DNA from: Pelagerythrobacter marensis
GTDB taxonomy: Bacteria; Pseudomonadota; Alphaproteobacteria; Sphingomonadales; Sphingomonadaceae
Length of the DNA stretch: 64,000 bases
Assembly: GCF_001028625.1 (NCBI RefSeq)
Contig: NZ_CP011805.1
Span: 682,001 to 746,000 of the forward strand
Reading direction: 5' to 3'
Part shown: positions 36,275 to 45,153 of the stretch, in pieces
Position numbering within the stretch: position 1 is the stretch's first letter
How the letters are laid out: every line of letters starts with the position of its first letter
Translations under genes and position numbers: made by a program
The notes under the pieces: generated by a model
The model's input: the letters and a program-made list of their open reading frames with translations, nothing else
The model's database searches: none
Told to the model about the DNA's origin: nothing

Positions 36275-37252
36275 ATGAAATTGCTCAAACTCGTCCCCGA
36301 CGATACCAACATCAAGTTCCTGCGCTGGCGCGTGCCCTTCTACGTGGTCAGCATCCTGCTGATCGCGGCGAGCTGGGGCCTCGTGCTGACGAAGGGGCTG
36401 AATTACGGCGTCGACTTTGCCGGCGGCCTGAACATCACCGCGACTTTCACCGAAAGCACGGAAGCGCCGGTCGGCGACCTGCGCGACACGGTTTCCGAAC
36501 TGGGGTACGGCGAGCCGGTCGTTCAGCGCTTTGGCGATGACAACCAGGTTTCGATCCGCGTTCCCCTGCCCGATAGTGTGGAGGGTAATCCGGAAGCCGC
36601 GCAGAATATCGCCAATGCCATCGTCGCCGAGCTGGAGGCGAGCTTCGCCGATTTCCGGCTGGATGGTAACGAGAACGTTTCGGGCAAGGTATCAGACGAA
36701 TTCCGCAGCGATGCGGCCTTCGCACTGATCGCCGCGATGCTGGCGGTGGCGCTCTATATCTGGATCAGGTTCGAATGGCAGTTCGGGGTCGGCGCGCTGT
36801 TTGCGCTGTTCCACGACGTGTCGCTGACGCTGGGCATGTTCTCGCTGTTCCAGCTCGAATTCAGCCTGCAGATCATCGCCGCGATCCTGGCGATCATCGG
36901 GTATTCGCTGAACGATACGATCGTGGTTTACGACCGCATCCGCGAAAACCTGAAGAAATATCGCAAGATGCCCACGCCGGAACTGCTCGATCTGTCGGTC
37001 AACGAAACGCTGGCGCGCACGGTCATGACCTCACTGACGCTGCTGATCGCGCTGGTGCCGCTGTTGGCATTCGGCCCGGCGAGCCTGTTCGGCATGGTCG
37101 CGGCGATCACGCTGGGCATTTTCGTGGGCACATACAGCTCGGTCTATATGGCGGCGCCGATCCTGATCTGGCTGGGTGTCGACTCGCACAGTTTCGTGCC
37201 GACCGAGACCGAGGCCGATAAACAGGACAAGATCGCTCGCGGCGAGGCCTGA
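36275..37252 (+). CDS. secF: Protein translocase subunit SecF
   Basis: A 325-residue partner of SecD. TM1 (about 23-41), the motif GLNYGVDFAGGLNITATF, a periplasmic domain to about 145, then helices with SDEFRSDAAFALIAAMLAVALYIWIRFEW and the D4 motif GYSLNDTIVVYDRIREN. Preceded by an AAGGGAGA ribosome-binding site. Last gene of the operon, convergent with the glycosyltransferase gene 21 bases away. Confidence 0.97.
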   Translation: MKLLKLVPDDTNIKFLRWRVPFYVVSILLIAASWGLVLTKGLNYGVDFAGGLNITATFTESTEAPVGDLRDTVSELGYGEPVVQRFGDDNQVSIRVPLPDSVEGNPEAAQNIANAIVAELEASFADFRLDGNENVSGKVSDEFRSDAAFALIAAMLAVALYIWIRFEWQFGVGALFALFHDVSLTLGMFSLFQLEFSLQIIAAILAIIGYSLNDTIVVYDRIRENLKKYRKMPTPELLDLSVNETLARTVMTSLTLLIALVPLLAFGPASLFGMVAAITLGIFVGTYSSVYMAAPILIWLGVDSHSFVPTETEADKQDKIARGEA

Positions 37253-37273
37253 TATCGCCGCGAGCCCGGTGCG

Positions 37274-38452
37274 CTAGATCAGGCCGTTGTAAATATGGGC
37301 GAGCCGCGCCGCATGGGCCGGCCATCCGAACCCGTCCACCGTCGTCGCGACCCGTTCGCGCGGCGGTGGATCGGCGAAGAGCTTGCGCAGCGCAGCGGCA
37401 ATCGCGTCGATGTCGCGCGCGACGACGTATCCGGCATCGGGGCTGGTCACCAGCTCGCGGGCGCCGCCGGCTTCGGAAATGACGATCGGCGTTCCGCAGG
37501 CGAGCGCTTCGACCCAGGCATTGGCCAGCCCCTCCTTCTTGGACGGCAGCACCATCGCGTCGGCAGCGGAAAGGATGACCGGCAGGGTGTCGTGATCGAC
37601 CGATCCGACGAAGTGCACGCGTTCGTCCACGCCGAGGTCGCGCGCCAGCGCACGCAGGTGCTTCTCGTCCTCCCCCTTGCCAACCAGCAGCAGGCGAGTG
37701 CCCGGAATGCCGGCGATCGCGCCGATAACCAGATCCTGTCCCTTGCGGTCGATCAGCGCACCGACAGTCGCCACGATCCTGTCGTTTTCACCAAGGGGGA
37801 CGTTCAGTTTTTCGCCCAGCTTCGTGCGAAGGCCGGAATGGGCCAGAGGGCGGAACCTGTTCCGGTCCAGGCCGGTGTAATGGATCGCGATCTTGCCCGG
37901 CGGCATCCCCAGCGCGACCATATCGTCGGCCAGGGCCTGTGAAACCGACAGCAGGCCGCGCGCACCGGCGGCTGCGTCCAGCATCTGTTCGCGGGCGAAC
38001 CCCTTGGTGCCCCATAGTGTGATGTCCGAACCGCGTGCCTTGATCGCGTAGGGCAGGCCAAGCTGTTCCGCGATCCATGCGGCGGCCGGTCCGTCGGGAT
38101 AGAAGAACTGTGCATCGACCAGATCGAACGGGCGGCGTGCGTGCAGTTCGCGCACGAGCGGCAGCACCGCGCGCGCAATCATGCTGGGATTGATGCGCCC
38201 GCCCATGCGCGGCACCAGCAGATAGCTGGGGCGGTGCACATCGACGCCGTTTTCCACCCCGTCCACCGCCGCCGCGGCGAGTGCGCGATAGCGGCCCAGC
38301 GCGAGTGGGGGGATGCCGATGGGATTGATCAGGGTCACATCCCAGTCCTCGCGCGCCGAAAGCGCTTCGAGCGAGCGGGCGACGAAAGTTCCGAACTGGG
38401 GCGTGGAGGCGTTGGGGTAGAGAGTCGAAATCGACAGTAGGCGGCGAGTCAC
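37274..38452 (-). CDS. Glycosyltransferase family 4 protein
   Basis: A 392-residue GT-B fold retaining glycosyltransferase. The N-terminal half opens LLSISTLYPNASTPQFGTFVARSLEAL; the C-terminal donor-binding half contains ATVGALIDRKGQDLVIGAI and the E-x7-E pattern in KKEGLANAWVEALACGTPIVISEAGG. It probably adds a sugar in surface polysaccharide or glycolipid synthesis. The GTG start overlaps the stop of the upstream regulator gene by 4 bases (GTGA); the open frame extending to 38662 lies inside that gene and was not used. Confidence 0.88.
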   Translation of the reverse strand: MTRRLLSISTLYPNASTPQFGTFVARSLEALSAREDWDVTLINPIGIPPLALGRYRALAAAAVDGVENGVDVHRPSYLLVPRMGGRINPSMIARAVLPLVRELHARRPFDLVDAQFFYPDGPAAAWIAEQLGLPYAIKARGSDITLWGTKGFAREQMLDAAAGARGLLSVSQALADDMVALGMPPGKIAIHYTGLDRNRFRPLAHSGLRTKLGEKLNVPLGENDRIVATVGALIDRKGQDLVIGAIAGIPGTRLLLVGKGEDEKHLRALARDLGVDERVHFVGSVDHDTLPVILSAADAMVLPSKKEGLANAWVEALACGTPIVISEAGGARELVTSPDAGYVVARDIDAIAAALRKLFADPPPRERVATTVDGFGWPAHAARLAHIYNGLI

Positions 38453-39021
38453 AAGCGGCGCACCAGCATTTCGGCCACTGCCAGCCACTCCGGCGAATCG
38501 ACGACCTGCTGTTTCTCGCCCGCGCCGGGCGGTAGGATACCCACCAGCGCGCCCTTGCGGTCGATCAGCCGGCCGAATGCGAACCGGCCGCCCTTGCGCG
38601 GCACCAGAACGTCGCGGTTGATCGCCTTTGCAGCTTCCGCCGGATCGATCCGGCGCATCCATATCTGGTCACCGGCGAGATAGGGTCCGGTTGCGCCTTC
38701 CACGGCCAGCACGACCAGCGGCGCATCGCCGCCGATGTCGGTTGGCGGAATGGCATCGCGCGTCCGCGCCAGGGCTTCCGTGCCGCCCGCTGCGAGCGTG
38801 GCGATGACCTGGGCATGGGCGGTTCCTTCGGCCCGGACGAGCGCCTCGGGCGAAACGCCCAGCGCCTTGCCGATCCGATCCATCCATTTGGTGGAAAGGT
38901 TGCGCATCCCGGTTTCGAGGCGGCCGATGGTCTGCGCAGTGGTGGGCGGATCGCAGGCTTCGGCAAGGTCTGCCAGCGTCAGACCTTTCTCCTTGCGAAT
39001 ATCGCGGATGCGATTGATCAC
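38449..39021 (-). CDS. XRE-family regulator with S24-like C-terminal domain
   Basis: A 190-residue repressor-like protein. Helix-turn-helix at about 3-62 (IRDIRKEKGLTLADLAEACDPPTTAQTIGRLETGMRNLSTKWMDRIGKALGVS) and a C-terminal S24/LexA-like beta domain (about 90-180, APLVVLAVEGATGPYLAGDQIWMRR ... VLVPRKGGRFAFGRLIDR). Whether the Ser-Lys self-cleavage dyad is complete is unclear. Coupled to the downstream glycosyltransferase and divergent from the DUF6456 gene; a perfect dyad between the two genes is its likely operator. Confidence 0.85.
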   Translation of the reverse strand: MINRIRDIRKEKGLTLADLAEACDPPTTAQTIGRLETGMRNLSTKWMDRIGKALGVSPEALVRAEGTAHAQVIATLAAGGTEALARTRDAIPPTDIGGDAPLVVLAVEGATGPYLAGDQIWMRRIDPAEAAKAINRDVLVPRKGGRFAFGRLIDRKGALVGILPPGAGEKQQVVDSPEWLAVAEMLVRRL

Positions 39022-39035
39022 GGCGCTCTCCCAAT

Positions 39036-39048
39036 AACCAAATTGGTT
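39036..39048. promoter_or_regulatory. Palindromic operator between XRE and DUF6456 genes
   Basis: The 13-base palindrome AACCAAATTGGTT (centre A) lies 15 bases upstream of the XRE start and 66 before the divergent DUF6456 start. Position and symmetry suit binding by the XRE protein and control of both genes. Confidence 0.55.
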
Positions 39049-39114
39049 TTCACTTTCCTACAGGTATCGCCATTTGGCAAGCCTCGATTCGCCAATCGAA
39101 TTGAGGAGCAGCCA

Positions 39115-39591
39115 ATGCCGCGCAAGCTAGTGGAACGTGAACTGACGGGGGAGGGGCCGCGCCGCACAGGCGATGTCCGGGGCAAACGGCGCACGGTCAC
39201 GGTCAACCTCGCCGAATCCCCGCTGTCGTGGCTGCATGCGCGGGGGCACATCGACGACCGCCTGTTCGCTGCGGGCGAGTGCCTGCGCGCCGATTACGAG
39301 CGCGCGCAGCTGTCGCCGGGGGTGACGATGCGGTGGGACCCGGTGCGGATCAAAGTGCGCGGCGGCAGTCCGGGCCTGTCCCCGACGGAGCGGCAGATCG
39401 CGGCGAAGCAGCGGTTCGATGCGGCGCTGGCACTGGCGGGGCGGGGGCTGACGGATATACTCTGGCGCGTGGTCTGCGGATGCGAGAGCCTCGCCGATGC
39501 CGAACGCGCCCTGGCCTGGCCCGCGCGCAGCGGCAAGGTGGTGCTCAGGATCGCGCTGGACCGGGTGGCGGATTTCTACCGCATCGGCTGA
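39115..39591 (+). CDS. DUF6456 domain-containing protein
   Basis: A 158-residue protein of the DUF6456 family, common in Alphaproteobacteria and of unknown function. The conserved core is VNLAESPLSWLHARGHIDDRLFAAGECLRADYERAQLSP followed by a basic region and AIALDRVADFYRI-like ending LRIALDRVADFYRIG. The related longer proteins join this domain to a helix-turn-helix; here the N-terminus is only a short basic stretch (PRKLVERELTGEGPRRTGDVRGKRR). ATG 39115 follows GAGGAG. Divergent from the XRE regulator. Confidence 0.85.
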   Translation: MPRKLVERELTGEGPRRTGDVRGKRRTVTVNLAESPLSWLHARGHIDDRLFAAGECLRADYERAQLSPGVTMRWDPVRIKVRGGSPGLSPTERQIAAKQRFDAALALAGRGLTDILWRVVCGCESLADAERALAWPARSGKVVLRIALDRVADFYRIG

Positions 39592-39596
39592 GGCGT

Positions 39597-39854
39597 TCAG
39601 AAACGAAGCAGCTGGATCGCGGTCAGCAGAACCTTGGCCGATGCGACGAGCAGGATCACCTTCAGCAGGCGCGGGTTCTGGATCGAGGCCCGCTTGCGCA
39701 ATGTCCGGGCCTTCAGGATCAGGGCGGTCCGCGCCTCCGCCCCGCGCTCGCGGCGCGCGGCGGCCATTGCGCGGTGGGCGTGGAGATGGAGCCACACGAC
39801 ATAGATCGCCGCGAGGCCGAGCAGGATATCCGCACCGAGGGAGAGTTGCTGCAC
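39597..39854 (-). CDS. Small hypothetical membrane protein
   Basis: Not recognised. The 85-residue product has an N-terminal hydrophobic helix (LGADILLGLAAIYVVWLHLHAH), a basic middle (RAMAAARRERGAEARTALILKARTLRKRAS) and a C-terminal hydrophobic helix (LLKVILLVASAKVLLTAIQLL). It starts 12 bases after the stop of the small HTH gene on the same strand and is probably cotranscribed with it. It could be an inner-membrane hairpin; a toxin role beside an orphan HTH antitoxin is only a speculation. Confidence 0.55.
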   Translation of the reverse strand: MQQLSLGADILLGLAAIYVVWLHLHAHRAMAAARRERGAEARTALILKARTLRKRASIQNPRLLKVILLVASAKVLLTAIQLLRF

Positions 39855-39866
39855 GATGCGAGCGGC

Positions 39867-40154
39867 CTATTCGATCGTGATGTGCAGATCCTTGCCCAGC
39901 GCGACCGCGATCCGGGCAAGCGTGGACACGTTGCAGTCCTTGCCACTGGCAAGGCGCGAGAGGTTGCCGGGATCGAAACCGATCGCGGCGGCAATCTTGC
40001 GCAGGCTCCGCCCGTCTTCGTTCAGCGCCCGGCCGATGGCATAGGCAATGGCATCTTCGGCGTCGGCTTTCGCAATCTCCGCCAGTTGTTCGCGCGAAAG
40101 GTCGCGCGCGGCGCGGGACGGTGCCTGCTCTTCAGTGGCGAAAGATGCGACCAT
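39867..40154 (-). CDS. Small XRE-type HTH protein, antitoxin-like
   Basis: A 95-residue DNA-binding protein. The HTH occupies about 40-92 (AIGRALNEDGRSLRKIAAAIGFDPGNLSRLASGKDCNVSTLARIAVALGKDLHI), in the style of HigA/MqsA-type antitoxin or phage Cro-like proteins. No HigB-like toxin is adjacent; the downstream gene encodes a two-helix membrane protein. An imperfect dyad covering a TATAAAT -10 lies just upstream, fitting autorepression. Confidence 0.72.
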   Translation of the reverse strand: MVASFATEEQAPSRAARDLSREQLAEIAKADAEDAIAYAIGRALNEDGRSLRKIAAAIGFDPGNLSRLASGKDCNVSTLARIAVALGKDLHITIE

Positions 40155-40183
40155 GATGCCCTCCGGAGGCCAGATAGTTGAGC

Positions 40184-40201
40184 GTTGTATTTATACACAA
40201 C
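40184..40201 (-). promoter_or_regulatory. Dyad overlapping a -10 box before the small HTH gene
   Basis: On the minus strand GTTGTGTATAAATACAAC forms an imperfect dyad (7 of 9 positions) that contains TATAAAT, a good -10 box, 30 bases upstream of the start codon. Likely promoter and operator of the HTH gene. Confidence 0.55.
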
Positions 40202-40246
40202 ATCCATGTTCGTCAAGGTCGCGGGAGCGCCGGGGCTCGGGTGCGT

Positions 40247-40753
40247 CTAGTCGCGCAGCAGGAGCGAAAAATCGGCGAAACTGCCGGTCTCGTGGTCGAT
40301 AAACGCAAAGCCGGCACCCAGATCGCTCTCCGCACCGATCCACGCGATGCTGCCGCACCGGTCGCGATGGAGATAGAGCATGATCGCGGCGATATGCCCC
40401 ATGGAACGTTCCGGCGTCGGGCCGATGCCCATGGGGCAGAGGTAGTTTCCGGGCTGGCCGGGTATGCCGCGCAGCCTGTTCATCCACAGTGACTGGAGCA
40501 AGCGGCCTTCGCGGCGCGGCCAGGAATGGTCGCCTTCGCTGCCGAGTGCATGGCCGATCGTGTGCGGAAGCCCGTCGACGATCACGCGCGATCCGGCGGT
40601 TTCCTGAAAGCGATTGAAGCGCCGCGCAAACCGGCCCAGCAATGCGCGCGCGGCCAGGATCTCGCCATCGTCGCAGTCGCCCAGATAGTCTTCTTCCAGC
40701 GCCTGCGCCTGCAACAGATTGATCAGACCGTCGGAAACGCGGAAGGTCAGCAT
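40247..40753 (-). CDS. Hypothetical protein
   Basis: Not recognised. The 168-residue soluble protein begins MLTFRVSDGLINLLQAQALEEDYLGDCDDGEILAARALLGRFARRFNRF. It has a basic middle and ends SIAWIGAESDLGAGFAFIDHETGSFADFSLLLRD. No signal peptide or motif is evident. ATG 40753 starts 2 bases after the uup stop, so it is translated from the same transcript. Frame quality and tight coupling support a real gene. Confidence 0.65.
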   Translation of the reverse strand: MLTFRVSDGLINLLQAQALEEDYLGDCDDGEILAARALLGRFARRFNRFQETAGSRVIVDGLPHTIGHALGSEGDHSWPRREGRLLQSLWMNRLRGIPGQPGNYLCPMGIGPTPERSMGHIAAIMLYLHRDRCGSIAWIGAESDLGAGFAFIDHETGSFADFSLLLRD

Positions 40754-40755
40754 GG

Positions 40756-42588
40756 CTAGCCTTCTACCAACTCCGCGAGTTCGAGCCAGCGTTCCTCTGC
40801 AGCGTCTTTCTCCGCGCGCGCGTTTTCGAGGCCCTTGCTGATATTGGCGAATTTCTGCGGGTCGCGGGTAAACAGATCGGGGTCGGCCAGGATTTCCTCG
40901 CCGCGCGCGATGGCCGTGTCCAGTTCCTCGATCCGGGCCGGAAGCTGTTCGTAATCGCGCTGGTCCTTGTACGACAGTTTGGCCGACCGGGGCGGAGGGG
41001 GTGGGGGCGGGGCAGATGGTGAAGATCCCGAACCGCCGCCCGATTCCCTGCCGCCGGCCCCCTTGGCCCGCGCGGGGGCGGAGCGTTGCCTGCGCTTCGC
41101 TTCCCAATCCTCGTAACCGCCGGCGACGATGTCGACGAAGCCAGTGCCGTCGAGGCCCAGCGTCAGCGTCACGGTCCGATCCAGGAAGTCGCGATCGTGG
41201 CTGACGATCAGCACGGTGCCTTCGTAATCGGCGATCACTTCCTGCAACAGGTCCAGCGTTTCCAGATCGAGATCGTTGGTCGGCTCGTCCAGCACCAGAA
41301 GGTTGGATTTGCGGGCGAATTCGCGCGCCAGCAGCAGCCGGCTGCGTTCCCCGCCCGACATGATCCCGACCTTGGTGTCGACCACTTTCGGATCGAACAG
41401 AAATTCCTTGAGATAGCCCTGCACATGCTTGCGCACGCCGCGCACGTCGATCCAGTCGCCGCCTTCGGCCAGGACCTGGCGGACCGTCTTGTCGGCTTCC
41501 ATCAGGCTGCGTTGCTGGTCGATCATCACCCCGGCCAGCTTTTTCGAAATTTCGATCGAGCCGGCGTCAGGCGAAATCTCGCCTGTCAGCAACTTGAGCA
41601 AAGTGGTCTTGCCGGCACCGTTCGCGCCCACCACGCCGATCCGGTCGCCGCGCTGGATGCGCAGGGTGAAGTCGCGGATGATCGTGCGTTCGTCATAGGA
41701 TTTCGAAACCTTCTCGGCCACGATCACCGACTTCGACTTGAAATCCTCTTCGGTCGCGAGGCCCAGTTTCGCAGTGCCTTTCGGCGCGATCATTGCTGCG
41801 CGCTGGGCCCGCATCTGCCCCAGCTTTTCCAGCCGCCCCTGGTTGCGTTTGCGCCGCGCTGTAACCCCGCGTTCGAGCCAGTGCGCTTCTATCTTCAGCT
41901 TGGCGTCGAGCTTTTCCGCGGCGCGCGCTTCTTCGGCATAGACCTGTTCTTCCCAGGCTTCGTAGCCGCCGAAGCCGACTTCCTTGCGCCGCAATTGCCC
42001 GCGGTCGAGCCAGATCGTCGCGCGCGTCAGGCGTTTCAGGAAAGTCCGATCGTGGCTGATGACGACGAATGCGCCCTTGTACCGGTCCAGCCATCCTTCC
42101 AGCCAGTCGATCGCCGCGAGATCGAGGTGATTGGTCGGCTCGTCCATCAGCAGCAGGTCCGGCTCCTGTGCCAGCGCCTTGGCAATGGCCGCCCGGCGCC
42201 GTTCCCCGCCGCTGGCGCCCTTCGCCGGAGTGGCCATGTCGATGCCAAGCTGGCCGGCGATGGCTTCCACTTCGTGTTCGGCCGGCGCATGGGGGCCGAT
42301 CAGGGCGAAATCCATCAGGGTTTCGCAGCTGGAGAAATCGGGTTCCTGCTCAAGCAGAACGATGCGCGTGCCGGGCTTGATCTTGCGCTGTCCCCGATCG
42401 GCTTCGATCCGGTCGTCGATCAGGCGGAACAGCGTGGTCTTGCCGGCACCGTTGCGGCCGATCAGCGCCAGCCGGTCGCGCGGGCCGATGTGCAGGTCGA
42501 TGCCGCCCTGATCCGGGCCGCCGAACAGCCAGCGGCCGCCCTGCTGCAAGCCCAGGCCTTCCCAGGAAAGGATCGGTGGTTGTGCCAT
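40756..42588 (-). CDS. uup: ABC-F ATPase Uup
   Basis: A 610-residue soluble ABC-F protein. Walker A GRNGAGKTT and GANGAGKTT, signatures ASGGERRRAAIAKAL and MSGGERSRLLLAREF, Walker B LLMDEPTNHLDLAA and LVLDEPTNDLDLET. The C-terminal tail after a Gly/Pro-rich spacer (about 525-610) is a charged coiled coil starting LSYKDQRDYEQLPARIEEL, the DNA-binding hairpin that distinguishes Uup. Uup acts on ribosomes and on branched DNA intermediates. It is the second ABC-F protein in the window, after EttA. Confidence 0.93.
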   Translation of the reverse strand: MAQPPILSWEGLGLQQGGRWLFGGPDQGGIDLHIGPRDRLALIGRNGAGKTTLFRLIDDRIEADRGQRKIKPGTRIVLLEQEPDFSSCETLMDFALIGPHAPAEHEVEAIAGQLGIDMATPAKGASGGERRRAAIAKALAQEPDLLLMDEPTNHLDLAAIDWLEGWLDRYKGAFVVISHDRTFLKRLTRATIWLDRGQLRRKEVGFGGYEAWEEQVYAEEARAAEKLDAKLKIEAHWLERGVTARRKRNQGRLEKLGQMRAQRAAMIAPKGTAKLGLATEEDFKSKSVIVAEKVSKSYDERTIIRDFTLRIQRGDRIGVVGANGAGKTTLLKLLTGEISPDAGSIEISKKLAGVMIDQQRSLMEADKTVRQVLAEGGDWIDVRGVRKHVQGYLKEFLFDPKVVDTKVGIMSGGERSRLLLAREFARKSNLLVLDEPTNDLDLETLDLLQEVIADYEGTVLIVSHDRDFLDRTVTLTLGLDGTGFVDIVAGGYEDWEAKRRQRSAPARAKGAGGRESGGGSGSSPSAPPPPPPPRSAKLSYKDQRDYEQLPARIEELDTAIARGEEILADPDLFTRDPQKFANISKGLENARAEKDAAEERWLELAELVEG

Positions 42589-42638
42589 GAGGCGCGCGGG
42601 TTAGGCGAGGGCGGCCCGTGCCGCAAGCGGCGAAAGCC

Positions 42639-44222
42639 CTACTCGCGGTTCACAGCCTGCTGCGCCTTTTGCGCCGCGACCATTTCGGCCACGCTTTCGA
42701 GCAGGGCAGGGGCATCGTAAACGATCCCGTCCTTGATCGTCCAGCGCACGCCGCCCACCGTTTCCAGCCGGTTCGTTTCACGATTGAGCCGCGTGTGCCC
42801 GGTGCCGTAAAGAACCTTGAGATTGTCGAGCGGGTTTTCGGGCACGATCACCAGATCGGCCAGCTTGCCCGGCGCGATGCTTCCCATTGGCGGCTCGATC
42901 CCTTTCGGCTCGTAGATCTCGCGCGCGCCGTTGATCGTCGCGGCCTGGATCACTTCCAGCGGGTTCAGCCCCGCCTCGCGCAGCATTTCCAGTTCGCCGA
43001 TATAGGCGAAGCCCCATGTCTGGTAGATATAGCCGGGATCGGACCCGGCCGTGACCCGCCCGCCCTTGTTCTTGAACTCGTTGGTCAGCCGCATCCAGGG
43101 CGCATAGAACCGCCGCCAGGCCACTTCGTCCTCGCTCGACCAGTCGTGGTAATAGCTGCCGTGATTGGTCAGGCTGGGTTCGTAGAAGTCCATCAGGGCG
43201 GGCAGGGTGTACCTGTCATGCCATTCCGCCGTCCGCATCCGCATGACGTCGCGGCTGGCGGAATAGATGTTGAAGGTGGGGTTCAGGGTAACGTCGCTGT
43301 CGACCAGAAAGTCGACGTATTCATCCCATTCCTCGCTGCCCGGTTCGACGATCTGATCGGCCAGGCGCGCGACCCAGGCGAAGCGGTCCTGTTCGTCGGC
43401 GTAGTTGTAGCCGGCCGGATACCGGGGCACGACGCCGTCGGCCAGCAGGCTTTCGAAATGACCGTAGAAGTGCGTTACGCTGTCGAGACCGAGTTCGACC
43501 GCCTTGCGCGCATTGACCTGCGCCACGCCCATCTGCGCAAGGTGGGCGACGGTGCCGAGCTGCTGCTCGTCCGCCTCATCCAGCGCCGCGGCCAGAACGG
43601 CGGGCGTCTGGCCGTTGAAGAACTTGATCCCGTGATAGCCGGCGGCCTTCGCCCAGCGAACCCACTCGCGCGCCTTGGCCGGGGTGTCGGGCGCGCCGCC
43701 GCTCCACTTGTCGCCGAACACGGCATAGGGAATCAGCCGCGGGGCGGCGATCGCATTGGCTTCGCTGCGCGCGGTATCGGACAGGTCGGGCTGATCGGGC
43801 CCGAAATAGAAGGAGACGCCGCGCACGGTGGTCACCCCATGGGCCAGCCACAGCTTGTAGCCATAGCTGGGCTGCGGCGCCTTGCCCGGATCGCCGTTGT
43901 GGCCGTGGGTGTCGATGAACCCGGGCAGGACGTACATGCCCTGCGCATCGATCACGCGTGCGGCGCGGTCCAGTACGTCCTGCGGGGCGCCGCCGGTATG
44001 TACGGCGGCAATCCGGTTCCCTTCGATCACGATGTCGGCAGGGCCGACCGGCGGTGCACCGGTGCCGTCGATCATCGTCGCCCCCTGGACGATCAGCATC
44101 GGGAACGGGCCGCTGCCTTCGCCGGGCAGACGGTCGGGCACCGGTTCCATCGCCGCCTGGGCGGCAAGCGGCGCGCTGCAGGCCAGCAGCATTGTTGCGA
44201 TTGCGCGCATGATCGTGGTCAA
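42639..44222 (-). CDS. Exported amidohydrolase family protein
   Basis: A 527-residue secreted metallo-amidohydrolase. Signal peptide about 1-23 (MLLACSAPLAAQA). Metal-site motifs: HxH in PGFIDTHGHNGDPG, Lys in YHGIKFFNGQ, His in LGTVAHLAQMG and DSVTHFYGH, Asp in TAGSDPGYIYQTWG. The C-terminus has the usual GSIAPGKLADLVIVPENPL. Substrate unknown; such enzymes in sphingomonads often act on cyclic amides or peptides. Start could be four codons later (MRAIATMLLAC). Stands alone, divergent from the SIMPL gene. Confidence 0.85.
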   Translation of the reverse strand: MTTIMRAIATMLLACSAPLAAQAAMEPVPDRLPGEGSGPFPMLIVQGATMIDGTGAPPVGPADIVIEGNRIAAVHTGGAPQDVLDRAARVIDAQGMYVLPGFIDTHGHNGDPGKAPQPSYGYKLWLAHGVTTVRGVSFYFGPDQPDLSDTARSEANAIAAPRLIPYAVFGDKWSGGAPDTPAKAREWVRWAKAAGYHGIKFFNGQTPAVLAAALDEADEQQLGTVAHLAQMGVAQVNARKAVELGLDSVTHFYGHFESLLADGVVPRYPAGYNYADEQDRFAWVARLADQIVEPGSEEWDEYVDFLVDSDVTLNPTFNIYSASRDVMRMRTAEWHDRYTLPALMDFYEPSLTNHGSYYHDWSSEDEVAWRRFYAPWMRLTNEFKNKGGRVTAGSDPGYIYQTWGFAYIGELEMLREAGLNPLEVIQAATINGAREIYEPKGIEPPMGSIAPGKLADLVIVPENPLDNLKVLYGTGHTRLNRETNRLETVGGVRWTIKDGIVYDAPALLESVAEMVAAQKAQQAVNRE

Positions 44223-44344
44223 AGCGTATTCCCTCCCTGTCGCCTGCCTCTATCGCTGCGTTGTAACGCAGGAACAACCCGGTTCATCGACGCGTAATCG
44301 GAAGGGACGCATTACGCGCGGCCAGAATGAAGGAGAACCTTTAC

Positions 44345-45073
44345 ATGATCCGTCACGCCATCCCCCTGTTCGCCGCGACTGCGCTTGCTTCGATACCGTT
44401 CGCCGCGCCCGCGCAGGCCGCCGAAGTGCAAATCCAGGCGCAGGGCCCGGTCGTCGAACTGACGGTGAACGAGATTGTCTATGGCGAACCCGACGTGGCG
44501 CAGATTGGTGCCGGGGTATCGACCCGTGCCGATACCGCGCAGGCGGCCGTGCGCCAGAACGCGGCGGCAATGGCGAAAGTCATCGCGAAGCTGCGCGATC
44601 TGGGAATCGCGGCGCGCGACATTCAGACGTCCAACTTCAACCTCAACCCGCAGTACGATTACGATCGCGAAGGGGGAGTGCGCACTTTCGTCGGTTACGA
44701 CGTGAACAATCAGGTGCAGGTCAAGCTGCGCGACCTCGATCGTGCGGGCGAAGTGCTCGATGCCCTGGTTTCTGCCGGTGCGAACAACATTTACGGCCCC
44801 AATTTCATGTTGGAAGCGGACGATGCGGCCAAGCGCGAAGCGCGCGGTAAAGCCTATCGCAAGGGGCAGGAAATGGCGCGGGAATATGCCCGCATGGCCG
44901 GATATTCCGATGTCCGCCTGCTGGAAGTGTCCGAAACTTTCCAGTCATACGGCGGGCCGCAGCCGGTCGCGCTGCGCCAGAGCGCGGAAAGCGGCGATGC
45001 CGGCACGCAGATTGCGCCCGGTGAAGTCGGCACCGGCGCGACGGTGACGGTGAAGTACGAGATGACGCGATAA
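44345..45073 (+). CDS. SIMPL domain (DUF541) periplasmic protein
   Basis: A 242-residue exported protein. Signal peptide 1-26 (LASIPFAAPAQAA) and a SIMPL/DUF541 domain: VNEIVYGEPDVAQIGAGVSTRADTAQAAVRQNAAAMAKVIAKLRDLGIAARDIQTSNFNLNPQYDY followed by VQVKLRDLDRAGEVLDALVSAGANNIYGPNF. The family includes BP26/OMP28 and the YggE oxidative-stress protein; it forms channel-like assemblies in the envelope. ATG 44345 follows AAGGAGA at the right distance, in preference to ATG 44327. Upstream of the PepSY and two-component genes on the same strand. Confidence 0.9.
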   Translation: MIRHAIPLFAATALASIPFAAPAQAAEVQIQAQGPVVELTVNEIVYGEPDVAQIGAGVSTRADTAQAAVRQNAAAMAKVIAKLRDLGIAARDIQTSNFNLNPQYDYDREGGVRTFVGYDVNNQVQVKLRDLDRAGEVLDALVSAGANNIYGPNFMLEADDAAKREARGKAYRKGQEMAREYARMAGYSDVRLLEVSETFQSYGGPQPVALRQSAESGDAGTQIAPGEVGTGATVTVKYEMTR

Positions 45074-45153
45074 CGGGGGACGTGTTGCTGAACGGGACGG
45101 CGCGGCAGTATTCAGAGCTTGTTCAATCGTTTTGGTCTAGGCAGGTTGACGTC

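Noticed and set aside
37253..38662. Longer N-terminus for the glycosyltransferase up to 38662
   Set aside because: The extra 70 residues lie within the XRE regulator gene and show no glycosyltransferase features; the GTG at 38452 overlaps the regulator stop as expected for coupled genes.
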